Origin: Candidatus Tanganyikabacteria bacterium
GTDB taxonomy: Bacteria > Cyanobacteriota > Sericytochromatia > S15B-MN24 > VGJW01
Direction of reading: 5' to 3'
NCBI GenBank assembly: GCA_016867235.1
Contig: VGJY01000018.1
Location: 1-36,361 of the forward strand
DNA: 36,361 bases
The notes beneath the pieces were generated by a model that searched no databases, had not been told where the DNA came from, and saw only the letters and a program-made list of their open reading frames with translations. Positions within the stretch are counted from its first letter, which is position 1; each line of letters opens with the position of its first letter. The translations under genes were made by a program, and so were the position numbers. Of this stretch, positions 8,665 through 17,307 are shown piece after piece.

Positions 8665-9363
8665 ATGCTGACCCGCAGGCCAGCCATGCGTATTGCGGGA
8701 TCCCTCGTCAGACTGGGATGGCTCGTCGCTTTCGCGACGAGTTCCTGCGCCAACGTCACCGCCGGCGCCGACAAGCGGTGGCCGCAGCTGGTGGTGATCT
8801 GGGGCAAGGCGAGCGTGCCCGCCGCCTACGCCACCGCGGCCCTCGAGACGCGGCCGGCCCGGGGCCTGGCTATTCGCCTGGCAGGCTATGGCCGCGAGCC
8901 GTGGGACGCCGTGGCGGTCGGCCGGGTGGGCATCGAGGATGGCCGCTTCTCCCTTTCGGTGCCCGAGGACCAGTTGCAGGTCGAGACGTTGCCCTACGAG
9001 GCTCAGGCCCTCGATCCGACGGGCCGGGTGCTGCTCGCCTCCCCGGTCGGCCTGGCGCGCGGGGCGGGCCGGGTCGAACGCGACCTGGACCCGGCCACGA
9101 CCATCGTCGCCGTCGCGGCGAGGCGGGGCGTCGCCTCCGGCCGCCGGGTGGCGGCATGGGACGTCGCGGCCCTCGCCGGACTTCCCGAAGTCAAGGCCGC
9201 CGCCGAGCGGCTCTACGGCCGGCCGGCCGCCCAGGCCCTGCCCACCACCCCGTCTCCGCCCGACGATGCGTTCGGCGCCTTTGCGGCCGTGCCGGCCGCG
9301 ACCGAGCCACCGGAGTTGCAGGCCGCAGTCACCGCGATCCTCCAAAACTTAGCCGCTCCTTAA
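8665..9363 (+). CDS. Putative exported protein, possible lipoprotein
   Basis: The 232-aa product has a signal-like N-terminus ending in TSSC, a poor lipobox match, so lipidation is uncertain. A second ATG at 8686 (MRIAGSLVRLG) starts the same signal sequence and is equally likely; neither has a clear ribosome site. The central part is beta-rich (ARGLAIRLAGYG, GRFSLSVPEDQLQVETLPYEA), as in carboxypeptidase-regulatory-like or other Ig-type folds. An Ala/Pro-rich tail follows. I do not recognise a named family. It follows the peptidase gene by 22 bases on the same strand. Confidence 0.6.
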   Translation: MLTRRPAMRIAGSLVRLGWLVAFATSSCANVTAGADKRWPQLVVIWGKASVPAAYATAALETRPARGLAIRLAGYGREPWDAVAVGRVGIEDGRFSLSVPEDQLQVETLPYEAQALDPTGRVLLASPVGLARGAGRVERDLDPATTIVAVAARRGVASGRRVAAWDVAALAGLPEVKAAAERLYGRPAAQALPTTPSPPDDAFGAFAAVPAATEPPELQAAVTAILQNLAAP

Positions 9364-9442
9364 TGCTTGCTTAGTCGTTTTCACTTCAGAAAGCGCCTCC
9401 GGGGAGCCATAACAAGGTACGAGACGAGGAGGAGAGGCTCCC

Positions 9443-10018
9443 ATGCAACACCCGAAGACCCCGGCGGCCCTGGCGATCACCCTGCTGATCGGCGCGATCG
9501 CGGCCGGTTGCGGCTCCAACACCAATAACTCTTCGGCGTTGCCGACCTCTCCGGCTCAGCCCGGCTACGGCGCCCCGGCGACGGACCCGTACAACCAGAC
9601 GCAGTACCCGACGCCCGGATCGGCCCCGGCGACCGGCACCGCGACACCGCGGCCGGTCCCCAGCGTGCCGCCCGCGACGGGGGACGCGACCGGCAGTCCC
9701 GCGCCGACCCCGACGCCCACCGCGTCAGCAACCCCGATTCCAAACGATTTCAAGCTCCGCCTGGTGAGCGTGCAGAAGAAGACCAGCGGCATCTGGCTCT
9801 GGAAGAAGGCCGAGATCACCGTGCAGGTCCAGAACCCGCTCTTCACCCGGGCGCAAACCGGCAAGGTCCTGGTGACGTACTTCTATAGCGGATCGATCGT
9901 CGGCCAGCCGCTCTCGAGCGGCATCAGCCTGCAGCCTGCCGAGATCAAGACCTTCACTTTCAAGGCGACCGAGAAGTCCGACGACGCGACCGCGCAGGTG
10001 ACGACGGATGGCCAGTAG
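9443..10018 (+). CDS. Lipoprotein with Pro/Thr linker and Ig-like domain (paralog 1)
   Basis: A 191-aa lipoprotein with signal peptide and lipobox IAAGC, a 75-residue linker rich in Pro, Thr, Ala and Gly (about 25-100), and a C-terminal beta domain (about 102-191). A purine-rich ribosome site (GAGGAGGAGAGG) lies just upstream of ATG 9443. The C-terminal domain has strands such as AEITVQVQN and VTYFYSG and ends with KSDDATAQV, which aligns with the end of the next gene's product. The two genes overlap by 11 bases and are clearly related. The domain resembles FxLYD/DUF3426-type beta-sandwiches that follow lipoprotein linkers, but I cannot name a ligand. Confidence 0.8.
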   Translation: MQHPKTPAALAITLLIGAIAAGCGSNTNNSSALPTSPAQPGYGAPATDPYNQTQYPTPGSAPATGTATPRPVPSVPPATGDATGSPAPTPTPTASATPIPNDFKLRLVSVQKKTSGIWLWKKAEITVQVQNPLFTRAQTGKVLVTYFYSGSIVGQPLSSGISLQPAEIKTFTFKATEKSDDATAQVTTDGQ

Positions 10019-10625
10019 GAAGTCGGCCTTGCTCGCCCTGGCGGCGAGCGCGCTCTGCCTGGGGCTCATGACCGGCTGCGGCGACGAGCCGATCTCGACC
10101 CCGCAGGCCGCGGCGCCGGCCACGTCGTCCGGCAACTACCCGGGCGCGACCGCGAATTACCCGGCCGCCAACCCGGCCGCGACCACCGGCAATGTCTACG
10201 GCACCCCCACCTCGGCCTGCGGACAGACCGTGCCGGCCGGGACCCAGGCGGCCGCCCCCCAGCAGGGCGCGACGACTCCGCAGGGCGCGACGACCGCCCA
10301 GGCGGGCTGCGGCCAGGCCGCACTGCCCGGCAACACCGCGCAACCGGGCTCCCAGGTGAAGGCCGGCATGGAAGCGACCATCGCCGAGCGCAAGGAGTCG
10401 GGGCTGTTCAGCAAGTCCCTCAAGTCGGTCACCGTGACGGTGACCAACAACGACGCCAAGACGCAGACCAAGTTCCTCCTCGTCGCGTTCACGAAAAAGA
10501 ACTCCGAAGTCGAAGTCCAGTACAAGTCGCTCACGATGAGCCCGGGAGGCACGGCGACCTTCCAGTTCTCGGCGACCAAGGACGCCGACGACGCCAAAGT
10601 CGAACTGCGGGATTCTTTGCTTTAA
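10008..10625 (+). CDS. Lipoprotein with Pro/Thr/Gln linker and Ig-like domain (paralog 2)
   Basis: A 205-aa lipoprotein with lipobox LMTGC. The linker (about 30-120) contains repeated QGATT units and four Cys residues beyond the lipobox (including SACGQ and AGCGQ), unlike paralog 1. The C-terminal domain (about 122-205) carries LKSVTVTVTN, TKFLLVAFT and KDADDAKVEL, lining up with WKKAEITVQVQN, KVLVTYFY and KSDDATAQV of the upstream product. ATG 10008 sits inside the end of the upstream gene (11-base overlap), so translation is coupled. The pair looks like an ancient tandem duplication with conserved domain and diverged linker. Confidence 0.8.
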   Translation: MASRKSALLALAASALCLGLMTGCGDEPISTPQAAAPATSSGNYPGATANYPAANPAATTGNVYGTPTSACGQTVPAGTQAAAPQQGATTPQGATTAQAGCGQAALPGNTAQPGSQVKAGMEATIAERKESGLFSKSLKSVTVTVTNNDAKTQTKFLLVAFTKKNSEVEVQYKSLTMSPGGTATFQFSATKDADDAKVELRDSLL

Positions 10626-10799
10626 ACGGGGGTCTTTTAGCGGCCGGTTTCTTCCGGGTGCACTCGCCCGGACAACGCGGCGGGCCGCTGGCGCGGCTGC
10701 TCGGCGGCCGCTGCTGACGGGCCTGAACGCCCTGGTGGAGGCCGCCGAGTGGTGCCACCATCACTTTTGTAGGGCATTAGCACCGGGTAAAAAGGGAAG
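10626..10799 (+). other. Intergenic region with hairpins between the lipoprotein pair and the polarity operon
   Basis: The 174 bases hold no convincing gene. TCCGGG and CCCGGA near 10650-10670 can form a 6-bp hairpin after TTTTAGCGG. The short palindrome TGGTGCCACCA near 10750 is followed by TCACTTTTGT. One or both could end the lipoprotein transcript. No good sigma-70 promoter is visible. Confidence 0.35.
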
Positions 10800-11690
10800 G
10801 TGGAATCGAATCGCGAGCTCGCGGGCTGGATCGCCGGAATCGTGGCGAAACAGGGCTATGAGCGGGCGCTGGTGCTGGACGGCGGCGCGGCGAGGGTAGC
10901 CAGGCGCCTCAAGGCTCACGCGTTCAGCGTGCGGGCCGCCGACACGTGGCAGTGCCACCACTTCTGGAACGGGGCCCTCCTGCCGGACGGCCCTGCCGGA
11001 ATCAGCGAGACGCAGGCCGCCGACTGGATGCGCTTGCGAAAGGAAGCGGACGTGGCCGGACGCTTCTTCGCCTGGGCCAACAACCATTTCTCGCCCGAAG
11101 AGGCGGTTTGGCTCGGGATCTGGCGGGCCAACATCCTGGAAACCGGGTTGCCCTTCCGGTTGCAGGCGCTCGGCAGCGTCGTGGTCATGCGCACCATGGC
11201 GTACTGGCTGGCATGGAATCGATCGGAGATCGGCCACAAGCCTCTCCCGCCTGCCGCGGTCTTCAGGCACTACGTGGACGAGGCCAACCGCGAGATCACC
11301 CAGACCGGCAACGATCACCAGGCCATCTTCCTGCCGCCAGGCCAGGATCCCGAACCGGGCGATGCCGCGCTCCTGTACTGTTACGTCGGGGATCGCGAGG
11401 GTATCAAACCCTTGGATCCGCGCATCGCGTTCTGGGAGCGCTGGATTCTGGGCGATCCGGCCGCCCCGTTGCCCGCGTCCGAAGCGGACGCCCTCAGCCG
11501 GTTGCTGGACAAGATGGTAGACGTTCCGGTCTGGGCGCTGGCCTACGGTGGCGACGGCAGCGAGCTGTTCTCCACTATCCTGGCCGTGCGTCCCGACGCG
11601 GTACGGCACGAAATCCAGGTGCCCTATCCCCACCCGAGGGGATCGGCTATCATGACCGAGGGCCTCATCCTGGCCTCAAAAGCAGCATAA
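10800..11690 (+). CDS. Degenerate D12-class DNA adenine methyltransferase-like protein
   Basis: A 296-aa protein laid out like D12-class adenine methyltransferases but without their catalytic motifs. The beta-strand and helix after residue 20 (RALVLDGGAARVARRLKAHA, then VRAADTWQCHHFWNGAL) match the position of the SAM motif (D-F-G-G) and the following ND motif. The place of DPPY is taken by LLYCYVGDRE, after which FWERW matches the family's FFEEW helix. VWALAYGGDGSELFSTIL and the last strand (MTEGLILAS) match the family end. GTG 10800 is the start, preceded closely by AAGGGAAGG. It is 13 bases from the DUF4388 gene, so it is probably first in the polarity operon. It may be a pseudoenzyme that binds DNA or protein. 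This is an inference from alignment by eye. Confidence 0.5.
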   Translation: MESNRELAGWIAGIVAKQGYERALVLDGGAARVARRLKAHAFSVRAADTWQCHHFWNGALLPDGPAGISETQAADWMRLRKEADVAGRFFAWANNHFSPEEAVWLGIWRANILETGLPFRLQALGSVVVMRTMAYWLAWNRSEIGHKPLPPAAVFRHYVDEANREITQTGNDHQAIFLPPGQDPEPGDAALLYCYVGDREGIKPLDPRIAFWERWILGDPAAPLPASEADALSRLLDKMVDVPVWALAYGGDGSELFSTILAVRPDAVRHEIQVPYPHPRGSAIMTEGLILASKAA

Positions 11691-11703
11691 GGGGCCGATC
11701 CAG

Positions 11704-12615
11704 ATGATTCCTGAAGGTAGCCTCTCGGAGTTCAGCTTGCCCGACCTTCTGCAGATCATCTCGATGGAGGCCGGCACCGGGACCTTGCGCCTGGCCGCGC
11801 CGGGGCGGCAGGGCACTCTCGAGGCGGACGGCGGAGTGCTCATCGGGGCGCAGTGCGGGCCGAAAGTGGGCGAGGAAGCCGTGTACGCGCTCTTCCTGTG
11901 GGAGGACGGCGCATTCCGCTGGGAACCCGGGTCGGTCGGCCAGATCGAACGCAACGTGGGGGTGGGTCTCGACGACCTCACGCGCGAGGGCATCGCGCGC
12001 CGCGACAAGTGGCGCCAGGCCAAGCAGACTTTGCCGTCGCTCAACGCGATCTATCGCCGCAAGGCAGGCGCAGAGCCTTCCGCCGACTGGCCCGCGGACA
12101 CGCTCCGGGCCTGGGAAGCCCTCGAGACGGGCTTCACGATCGGGGACCTGGGAAGGCGGCTGGAGCTGACGCCGGCGATCGCCGCGGCGGCGCTCATCCC
12201 CATCTTCACCGCGGGCGCCCTGGATGCAGAGATTCCCGAGACCGAGGCGGCTTGGATGCTGTTCCGGAAAGCCCTCGCCGGCCTCGTGGGTCGCTTCACC
12301 GACATCTCGGGCTTGCGCATGACCGAGAGCATGGAGTCCTTCCTCGCGGAGCGCGGGGTCGCGCACGGCCTGGATCTCATCGCCTCGGGCGGCCGCCTGC
12401 TGGAAGCCGATCGGCCCGCTGGAGAGTTCGTCACCGCCTGCAAGGCCGCGCTTGCCGACGTCACAGAGTACATGGCGCGGCTGCACGGCGCGTCGTTCGT
12501 CGAGCGCGTGGTCGCCGACGTCGTCCGGGATTCCTCGCAGGCCGAGCAGGCCGCCGCGCCCCTGCTGGGTCTCGGCGTGCCCGCTTCGGCGGGCGGGCGG
12601 GCCGAGGGAGACTAG
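11704..12615 (+). CDS. DUF4388 (PATAN-type) domain protein
   Basis: The 303-aa product begins with a DUF4388 domain (about 1-80): LSEFSLPDLLQIIS, TGTLRLAAP, GTLEADGGVLIGAQCGPKVGEEAVYALF and a final GAFRWEPG. DUF4388/PATAN domains occur in bacterial signalling proteins, often near roadblock/MglA genes, and are thought to be protein-interaction modules. The rest (about 95-300) is helical, with a winged-helix-like segment near 130-180, and ends in an Ala/Gly-rich tail. The start ATG 11704 lies 13 bases after the methyltransferase-like gene and the stop lies four bases before the roadblock gene, so these are one transcript. Confidence 0.8.
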   Translation: MIPEGSLSEFSLPDLLQIISMEAGTGTLRLAAPGRQGTLEADGGVLIGAQCGPKVGEEAVYALFLWEDGAFRWEPGSVGQIERNVGVGLDDLTREGIARRDKWRQAKQTLPSLNAIYRRKAGAEPSADWPADTLRAWEALETGFTIGDLGRRLELTPAIAAAALIPIFTAGALDAEIPETEAAWMLFRKALAGLVGRFTDISGLRMTESMESFLAERGVAHGLDLIASGGRLLEADRPAGEFVTACKAALADVTEYMARLHGASFVERVVADVVRDSSQAEQAAAPLLGLGVPASAGGRAEGD

Positions 12616-12619
12616 CGGC

Positions 12620-13102
12620 ATGTTCAACAGGGGCACGGCCAACCTCGTCATCACCGAGGACGGCGTTCGCGCGATCAACAACACGCTCGGCAACCTGGTC
12701 ATGGACTCGGGTGCCAAGGCCGCGCTGCTCCTGGAAAAGAGCGGTCAGCTCATCGCCGCGCAGGGGGAGACCAACGCGTTCGACACGATGTCCCTCTCGG
12801 CGCTGATCACCGGTTCGTTCTCGTCCAACAAGGCCATCGCCGGCCTGATCGGCGAGACCGAGTTCCGCAAGATGTTCCAGCAGGGCAAGCAAAGCAGCGT
12901 CTACATGGCCCTGCTCGAAACCGGCGACCTCATTTCGGTGATCTTCTCCAACCAGATCACCATCGGGAAGATCAAGTTCAAGGTCGAGCAGATCCTGGAC
13001 ACCCTAAACGAGCAGATGAAGGCGATGTACAATTCGACCCCGGAGACCCCTTTCAAGCCCGCGTCTCCGAGCGCCGCGCCGAAGCTCAACGACCTGTTCT
13101 AG
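12620..13102 (+). CDS. Roadblock/LC7-domain protein (MglB-type)
   Basis: A 160-aa roadblock protein; ATG 12620 is chosen because it starts the domain ([15 protein letters not shown]), and the open frame upstream is a shadow of the DUF4388 gene. Roadblock features are visible: an N-terminal helix, [17 protein letters not shown], the helix [24 protein letters not shown] and the strand [19 protein letters not shown]-terminal helix ([16 protein letters not shown]) and a Pro-rich tail follow. Roadblock proteins form dimers that act as GAP or exchange factors for MglA. Its neighbour is MglA, 20 bases downstream, so the pair probably works as a polarity switch. Confidence 0.85.
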   Translation: MFNRGTANLVITEDGVRAINNTLGNLVMDSGAKAALLLEKSGQLIAAQGETNAFDTMSLSALITGSFSSNKAIAGLIGETEFRKMFQQGKQSSVYMALLETGDLISVIFSNQITIGKIKFKVEQILDTLNEQMKAMYNSTPETPFKPASPSAAPKLNDLF

Positions 13103-13122
13103 AGAAAAGGCAGAACCCTTCG

Positions 13123-13701
13123 ATGGCCCTGATCAACTACGCAAGCCGCGAGATCAACTGCAAGATCGTGTACTACGGCACGGGTCTAGGCGGCAAGACG
13201 ACCAACCTGGAGTACATCTTCAAGCAGTTGGCGCCCGGCATCCGCGGCGAGATGATCAGTCTGGCCACCGAGACCGAGCGCACGCTGTTCTTCGACTTCT
13301 TGCCGCTCGATCTGGGATCGGTCCAGGGCTTCAAGACCAAGTTCAGCCTGTACACGGTTCCCGGCCAGGTCGAGTACAACGCGAGCCGCAAGCTCATCCT
13401 CAACGGCGTGGACGGCATCGTGTTCGTCGCCGACTCCCAGCGCGAGAAGATGTCCGAGAACATCGAGTCGTTCCGCAACATGGAGGAGAACCTCGCCGAG
13501 TACGGCCTCACCCTCGAGCAGGTGCCGTACGTGCTGCAGTACAACAAGCGCGACCTGCCCAACGTCAGCAACTTCGAGGAACTCGAGTCGGCGCTCAACA
13601 TGCGGGCCGTGCCGTCATTCGAAGCCGTGGCGGTGGAGGGTTCCGGCGTGTTCGCCACCCTAAAGGCCGTCTCCAAGGCCGTCCTGAACCGGCTGAGCTA
13701 G
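13123..13701 (+). CDS. mglA: MglA-family small GTPase
   Basis: A 192-aa MglA-type Ras-like GTPase with no signal or membrane segment. The P-loop is GTGLGGKT at 19-26 with Lys25 and Thr26. The MglA switch I is TLFFDFLP at 54-61. The G3 motif is TVPGQ at 78-82 in place of DxxGQ, as in MglA proteins. The G4 motif is NKRD at 141-144. In Myxococcus, MglA-GTP marks the leading pole; its GAP is MglB. The roadblock gene upstream (20-base gap) would provide that partner. ATG 13123 is preceded by AAAAGGC. Confidence 0.93.
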   Translation: MALINYASREINCKIVYYGTGLGGKTTNLEYIFKQLAPGIRGEMISLATETERTLFFDFLPLDLGSVQGFKTKFSLYTVPGQVEYNASRKLILNGVDGIVFVADSQREKMSENIESFRNMEENLAEYGLTLEQVPYVLQYNKRDLPNVSNFEELESALNMRAVPSFEAVAVEGSGVFATLKAVSKAVLNRLS

Positions 13702-13702
13702 C

Positions 13703-13720
13703 GCCGGCCTCCGTGCCGGC
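13703..13720 (+). repeat. Isolated fragment of the repeat-element core
   Basis: The sequence GCCGGCCTCCGTGCCGGC follows directly after the MglA stop. The same module occurs inside the 133-bp element (as the reverse complement at about 13778-13794). It can fold on itself and may be a remnant of an older copy next to the intact one; it could also help terminate the mglA transcript. Confidence 0.5.
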
Positions 13721-13738
13721 GGCGGCGTCAGCCGAGAC

Positions 13739-13871
13739 TCATAGCGCGGCTCTGATGACTTCGCTCCGGCATCGCGGCCGGCACGGAGGCCGGCCCCACC
13801 CGTTGCATCGGTGGCGCAGGCCTCCGTGCCTGCGTCCGATAGGCGCCAGGTCATTTGAGCGCCGCTATCAG
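13739..13871 (+). repeat. 133-bp MITE-like element, copy A
   Basis: This block is identical to the reverse complement of 33810-33942 over all 133 bases. Its ends form imperfect terminal inverted repeats: ATAGCGCGGCTC at the left (from 13741) and, reading inward from the right, ATAGCGGCGCTC; 18 of 24 end positions match. Inside, GGCACGGAGGC (13780-13790) pairs with GCCTCCGTGCC (13820-13830), giving a nested hairpin. It encodes no plausible protein. It lies in the 260-base gap between mglA and the kinase gene. No target duplication is obvious. Confidence 0.85.
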
Positions 13872-13961
13872 TCCGAACCCCTGCTCGTACTCCCTGTCAC
13901 AGACCGGCTGTGATGCCTGGCACTACGCTTGTTTACATCTTCTCCCAGCTGCGGAGGCGCC

Positions 13962-15950
13962 ATGTACGAGCAGTTTGCCGGTTACGAGTTGATCACCCAG
14001 TTGGCCGAGAGCCTGACCGGGCGCATTCACCTGGCGCAGGCACCCGGCACGGGGCAGCTCTTCGTCATCAAGGAGATGCTGCTCGAGCACGAGAGCGCAC
14101 TGTCGGAGGCCGAGCAGAAGCTGCGCTTCGAGCGGGAGACGCGGTTCCACTGCGCCCTCGACCACCCCAACATCGTCAAGGCGCACACCGGCGGCGAATC
14201 AGACGGGCGCTACTACCTGGTCCTCGATTACGCGCAGGGCACGACGCTCCAGCAGGTCATGGAGAGCGGCCAGCCGGCCATTCCCCAGGTGCTCAACTGG
14301 GGAATCCAGCTCTGCAGCGCCCTCCAGTACATGTACGACACCCTCGGCCTGGTCCACCGCGACATCAAGCCGGCCAACATCATCATCAGCCCGTCCGGCC
14401 AGGTGCGCATCACCGACTTCGGCCTGGCCCGCGTCGCGATGCACCCCGACATCACCCAGACCAAGATGATGCTGGGCACCCTGGTCTACATGAGCCCCGA
14501 GCAGCTCCTGGATCCGTCGATGGTGGACAACCGGGCCGACATCTTCGCGGTGGGCGCCGTCCTCTTCAAGGCCCTGACGGGTACCTTGCCGTTCGCCGCC
14601 GAGAAGCTCGAGACGATGGCGCAGCGCCTGCTTTACGGGACGCCCGACGATCCCTGCTCGCTCAATCCCCTGCTGCCGCGCAGCCTCGGCGACATCTTGC
14701 TGCGCTGCCTGGCCAAGGACTCCGACGAGCGCTACCCCTCGGCCCGGGCCCTGTCCCAGGACCTGGCCCGCGAGCTGAAGAACGCCAAGATCTACCTGGC
14801 CCAGGGCCAGGTCCATGGCACGCGCAGCGAATGGAAGGAAGCCGCGCACTGCTTCCAGCAGGCCTGTGCCCTCGACGGCGACGACCCCTTCGCCTGGTTC
14901 CACCTGGGCGACGCCCTGGAGATGCAGGGCCAGGCCGATCCGGCCTTCGACTGCTTCCTCAAGGTGGTCAACGCCGACCCGGCGGCGGTCCAGGCCTATC
15001 GGCGCCTCGGCCGCGCCTATCGCAAGCGCGGCGACAAGGCGTCGCTCGATGCAGCCGTCAAGATGCTCGAGCGCGCCTGGACGCTCGAACCGGAAGATCG
15101 CGACACCTCCCTCGATCTGGTCTCGCTGCGGGTCATGGTAGGCAAGGACCAGGACGCCCTGGAACTGGTATCCGACCTGGTCAAGCGCTACCCGGAATGC
15201 GCGCGCTCGCACCTGAATGCCGGCCGCCTGCTCTACAAACTCGGGCGTTGGCCCGAGGCCCTGGCCGCGTTCCGCATGGCCCACCGCATCGAACCCCGGC
15301 AGTACCAGGCGCTCTTCAACCTCGCGTCCCTGACCTTCGAGATGGGGCGGCACGAGGAGGCAGAAGATCTCTTCTTGAAGGCGATCGCCCTGGATACCTC
15401 GCAGATAGACTCGCAGCACAACCTCGCGATGCTGTACTTCGAGACGCAGCGGTATCGCGAGGCCGAGGACCTGCTGCGCCACGCCCTCGGCCGGAGCGAG
15501 CGGATGGCGAGCCTGGCCCTGCTCGGCAAGGTCCTGCTGGCGCAGGGCCGGCCGGACGAGGCGGTCGAGGTGCTGTCGCGAGCCATCGACCAGGGCGGCG
15601 GCTGGGACATCGAGGTCAACCTCGCCGAAGCCCTTTCAGGCGCCTTCCGGTACCAGGAGGCGATCCTCGTGCTGCGAGGGGTCGCGAATCGCGTCCCCGC
15701 CGGGGATCGTGCCAGGCTGTTCCTGCAACTCTCACGCGTCGAACGCACCGCCGGCAACGGCAGCGACGCGGTGCGCGCGCTGCGCGAGTGCCTCGGGGCC
15801 GATCCGGAGCCGGATGTGGCCGAGGAGGCGCAGCACCTGCTTGCCGTGCTGGCGCCGCGGTCGCGCGGCACCGCTCCGTTGCGAGCCCCCGAGCGCCCGG
15901 TCAGCGGCGTCTGGCGGTTCTTCGGCCTCCTGCGCGAAGCGCACCAGTAG
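13962..15950 (+). CDS. Serine/threonine protein kinase with C-terminal TPR array
   Basis: A 662-aa cytoplasmic protein with an N-terminal Hanks-type kinase (about 8-270) followed by a TPR array (about 285-640). Catalytic features: Lys37 in VIK, HRD at 132-134 followed by Lys136 and Asn139, DFG at 152-154 and the SPE form of APE at 178-180. The glycine-rich loop is poor: only Gly20 remains in LAESLTG, so ATP binding should be tested. ATG 13962 has GGAGG at 13953-13957 and starts at the domain edge. No transmembrane segment joins an external sensor; TPRs would recruit a partner. It follows the MglA operon after a repeat element and could regulate it. Confidence 0.9.
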   Translation: MYEQFAGYELITQLAESLTGRIHLAQAPGTGQLFVIKEMLLEHESALSEAEQKLRFERETRFHCALDHPNIVKAHTGGESDGRYYLVLDYAQGTTLQQVMESGQPAIPQVLNWGIQLCSALQYMYDTLGLVHRDIKPANIIISPSGQVRITDFGLARVAMHPDITQTKMMLGTLVYMSPEQLLDPSMVDNRADIFAVGAVLFKALTGTLPFAAEKLETMAQRLLYGTPDDPCSLNPLLPRSLGDILLRCLAKDSDERYPSARALSQDLARELKNAKIYLAQGQVHGTRSEWKEAAHCFQQACALDGDDPFAWFHLGDALEMQGQADPAFDCFLKVVNADPAAVQAYRRLGRAYRKRGDKASLDAAVKMLERAWTLEPEDRDTSLDLVSLRVMVGKDQDALELVSDLVKRYPECARSHLNAGRLLYKLGRWPEALAAFRMAHRIEPRQYQALFNLASLTFEMGRHEEAEDLFLKAIALDTSQIDSQHNLAMLYFETQRYREAEDLLRHALGRSERMASLALLGKVLLAQGRPDEAVEVLSRAIDQGGGWDIEVNLAEALSGAFRYQEAILVLRGVANRVPAGDRARLFLQLSRVERTAGNGSDAVRALRECLGADPEPDVAEEAQHLLAVLAPRSRGTAPLRAPERPVSGVWRFFGLLREAHQ

Positions 15951-15981
15951 GTCCGGACTCACCGGGCCGCGAGCCTGGCCG

Positions 15982-17307
15982 TCAGGGCGATGTGCCCAGG
16001 GCACCGCGGACGTTGATCATGCCCCAGCCGTAGTAATCGTCGAAGCCCGGGTCGCCGATATCCTGCGATCCGCTCACCAGGCGACTCCGCACCTCCTGGG
16101 GCTTGATGCCGGCCGAGAGCATGAGGGCCACGAGGCCGCTCACCACGGGGGCCGACATCGAGGTACCGCTGGCATACGCGTAGGCGTTGCCATCGTCGTC
16201 CGGATTGCCGGTCGTGGCGAAGTAGCGCCTGGGAATCGTGGACAGGATGTCGACGCCCGGCGCCGCCACCGTCACGAAGGGATTGTAGTTGGAGAACGGG
16301 GCGTGCTCCCAGAACCGCACCTCGACGTCGTCGGTGGCCGGCCTGGTCGCCGCGACCGAGATGACGCCCGAGATGGCGGCCGGGTACTCCAGGGGATTGC
16401 CGGCCAGGGCTTCGTTGCCCGCCGCGGCCACCACCACGACGTCGTTGGCGATCGCCTGGGCCATCTGCCGCGCCTCGATCTCGCTGGTCTGGGCGGAGCC
16501 GAGGCTCAGGTTGACGACCTTGGCGCCGTTGCGGATGGCGAACGCGAGACCCTGGATGAGGCCCGCCGTGTTGCCGCCGTCCACGCCCAGCACCCGGATC
16601 GGCAGGATCTGCGCTTCGGGGGCCACGCCGGCGATGCCCTTCCCGTTGTTCGCCACCGCCGCGATGATGCCCGCGACGTGGGTGCCGTGGCCGAAATCGT
16701 CCGCCGGGAGGCCCTTGCCTTCCAGGAAGTTCGCGCCCGTCAGGAGGTTGCCCTTGAGGTCGGGATGATCGAAGTCCACGCCGGTGTCGATCACCGCGAC
16801 CCGCACGCCCTTGCCCCGGTAGGTATCCCACGCCGCGCATTCGCCCGACTCCGCCTTGCACAGGTCGATGCGCCGCAGCGCCCACTGCGCCGGGAGGCCA
16901 GGGTTGTCCTTGAACACCCTGGGGTCGGTCGGCTTGAGCTGCGCCGTCCTGTCCGGCAGCCGGGCGGGGCGAAACGCCCCCCACATGTTGGGGTGCAGGC
17001 GGCCGTTGAACTCGGCGAAGCGGACCTCGGGAAAAGCCAGGAAGCGGGGGATCGTCTGCGCCTCCTTCCCGGCCGTGACGCCGCTCCGCCAGATGCCCGG
17101 CACGATCTCCTCGAGTGGCGTCGCTCCCACGGCCTTGTGCACCTCGTGCACGCGGGCCGGAGTCGTACCTTCCTTGAACTCGACCAGGAGTTCTCCCGGC
17201 TCGTACGCTCCGGAGGCGGGCGGGGCGGGAGCCGGGAGCGGCGCAAGCAGGCCGCACGCCGCGAGCAGCGAGGCGAGCGCGAACGCCACGACGACACGCG
17301 GCATCAT
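15982..17307 (-). CDS. Subtilisin-like (S8) serine peptidase lipoprotein
   Basis: A 441-aa S8 peptidase. A signal peptide ends in LAAC with Cys18 as the lipidation site. A propeptide-like region (about 35-125; ELLVEFKEGTTPARVHEVHKAVG) precedes the catalytic domain. The triad is Asp174 in VIDTGVD, His207 in HGTHVAG and Ser383 in GTSMSAP; the oxyanion Asn is Asn298 in AAGN. It probably sits at the envelope surface or periplasm. The start ATG 17307 overlaps the stop of the upstream lipoprotein gene (ATGA, 17304-17307), so the two are translationally coupled. A second ATG follows immediately. Confidence 0.92.
   Translation of the reverse strand: MMPRVVVAFALASLLAACGLLAPLPAPAPPASGAYEPGELLVEFKEGTTPARVHEVHKAVGATPLEEIVPGIWRSGVTAGKEAQTIPRFLAFPEVRFAEFNGRLHPNMWGAFRPARLPDRTAQLKPTDPRVFKDNPGLPAQWALRRIDLCKAESGECAAWDTYRGKGVRVAVIDTGVDFDHPDLKGNLLTGANFLEGKGLPADDFGHGTHVAGIIAAVANNGKGIAGVAPEAQILPIRVLGVDGGNTAGLIQGLAFAIRNGAKVVNLSLGSAQTSEIEARQMAQAIANDVVVVAAAGNEALAGNPLEYPAAISGVISVAATRPATDDVEVRFWEHAPFSNYNPFVTVAAPGVDILSTIPRRYFATTGNPDDDGNAYAYASGTSMSAPVVSGLVALMLSAGIKPQEVRSRLVSGSQDIGDPGFDDYYGWGMINVRGALGTSP

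Noticed and set aside
10081-10380. Pro/Gln/Thr-rich repeat as a separate microsatellite
   Set aside because: The QGATT units lie in frame in the linker of a lipoprotein and need no other explanation.
13713-13913. Small protein frame shared by the two 133-bp repeats
   Set aside because: The shared 40-residue stretch is simply the translation of the repeat; it starts outside it in both places with different sequence and has no ribosome site.
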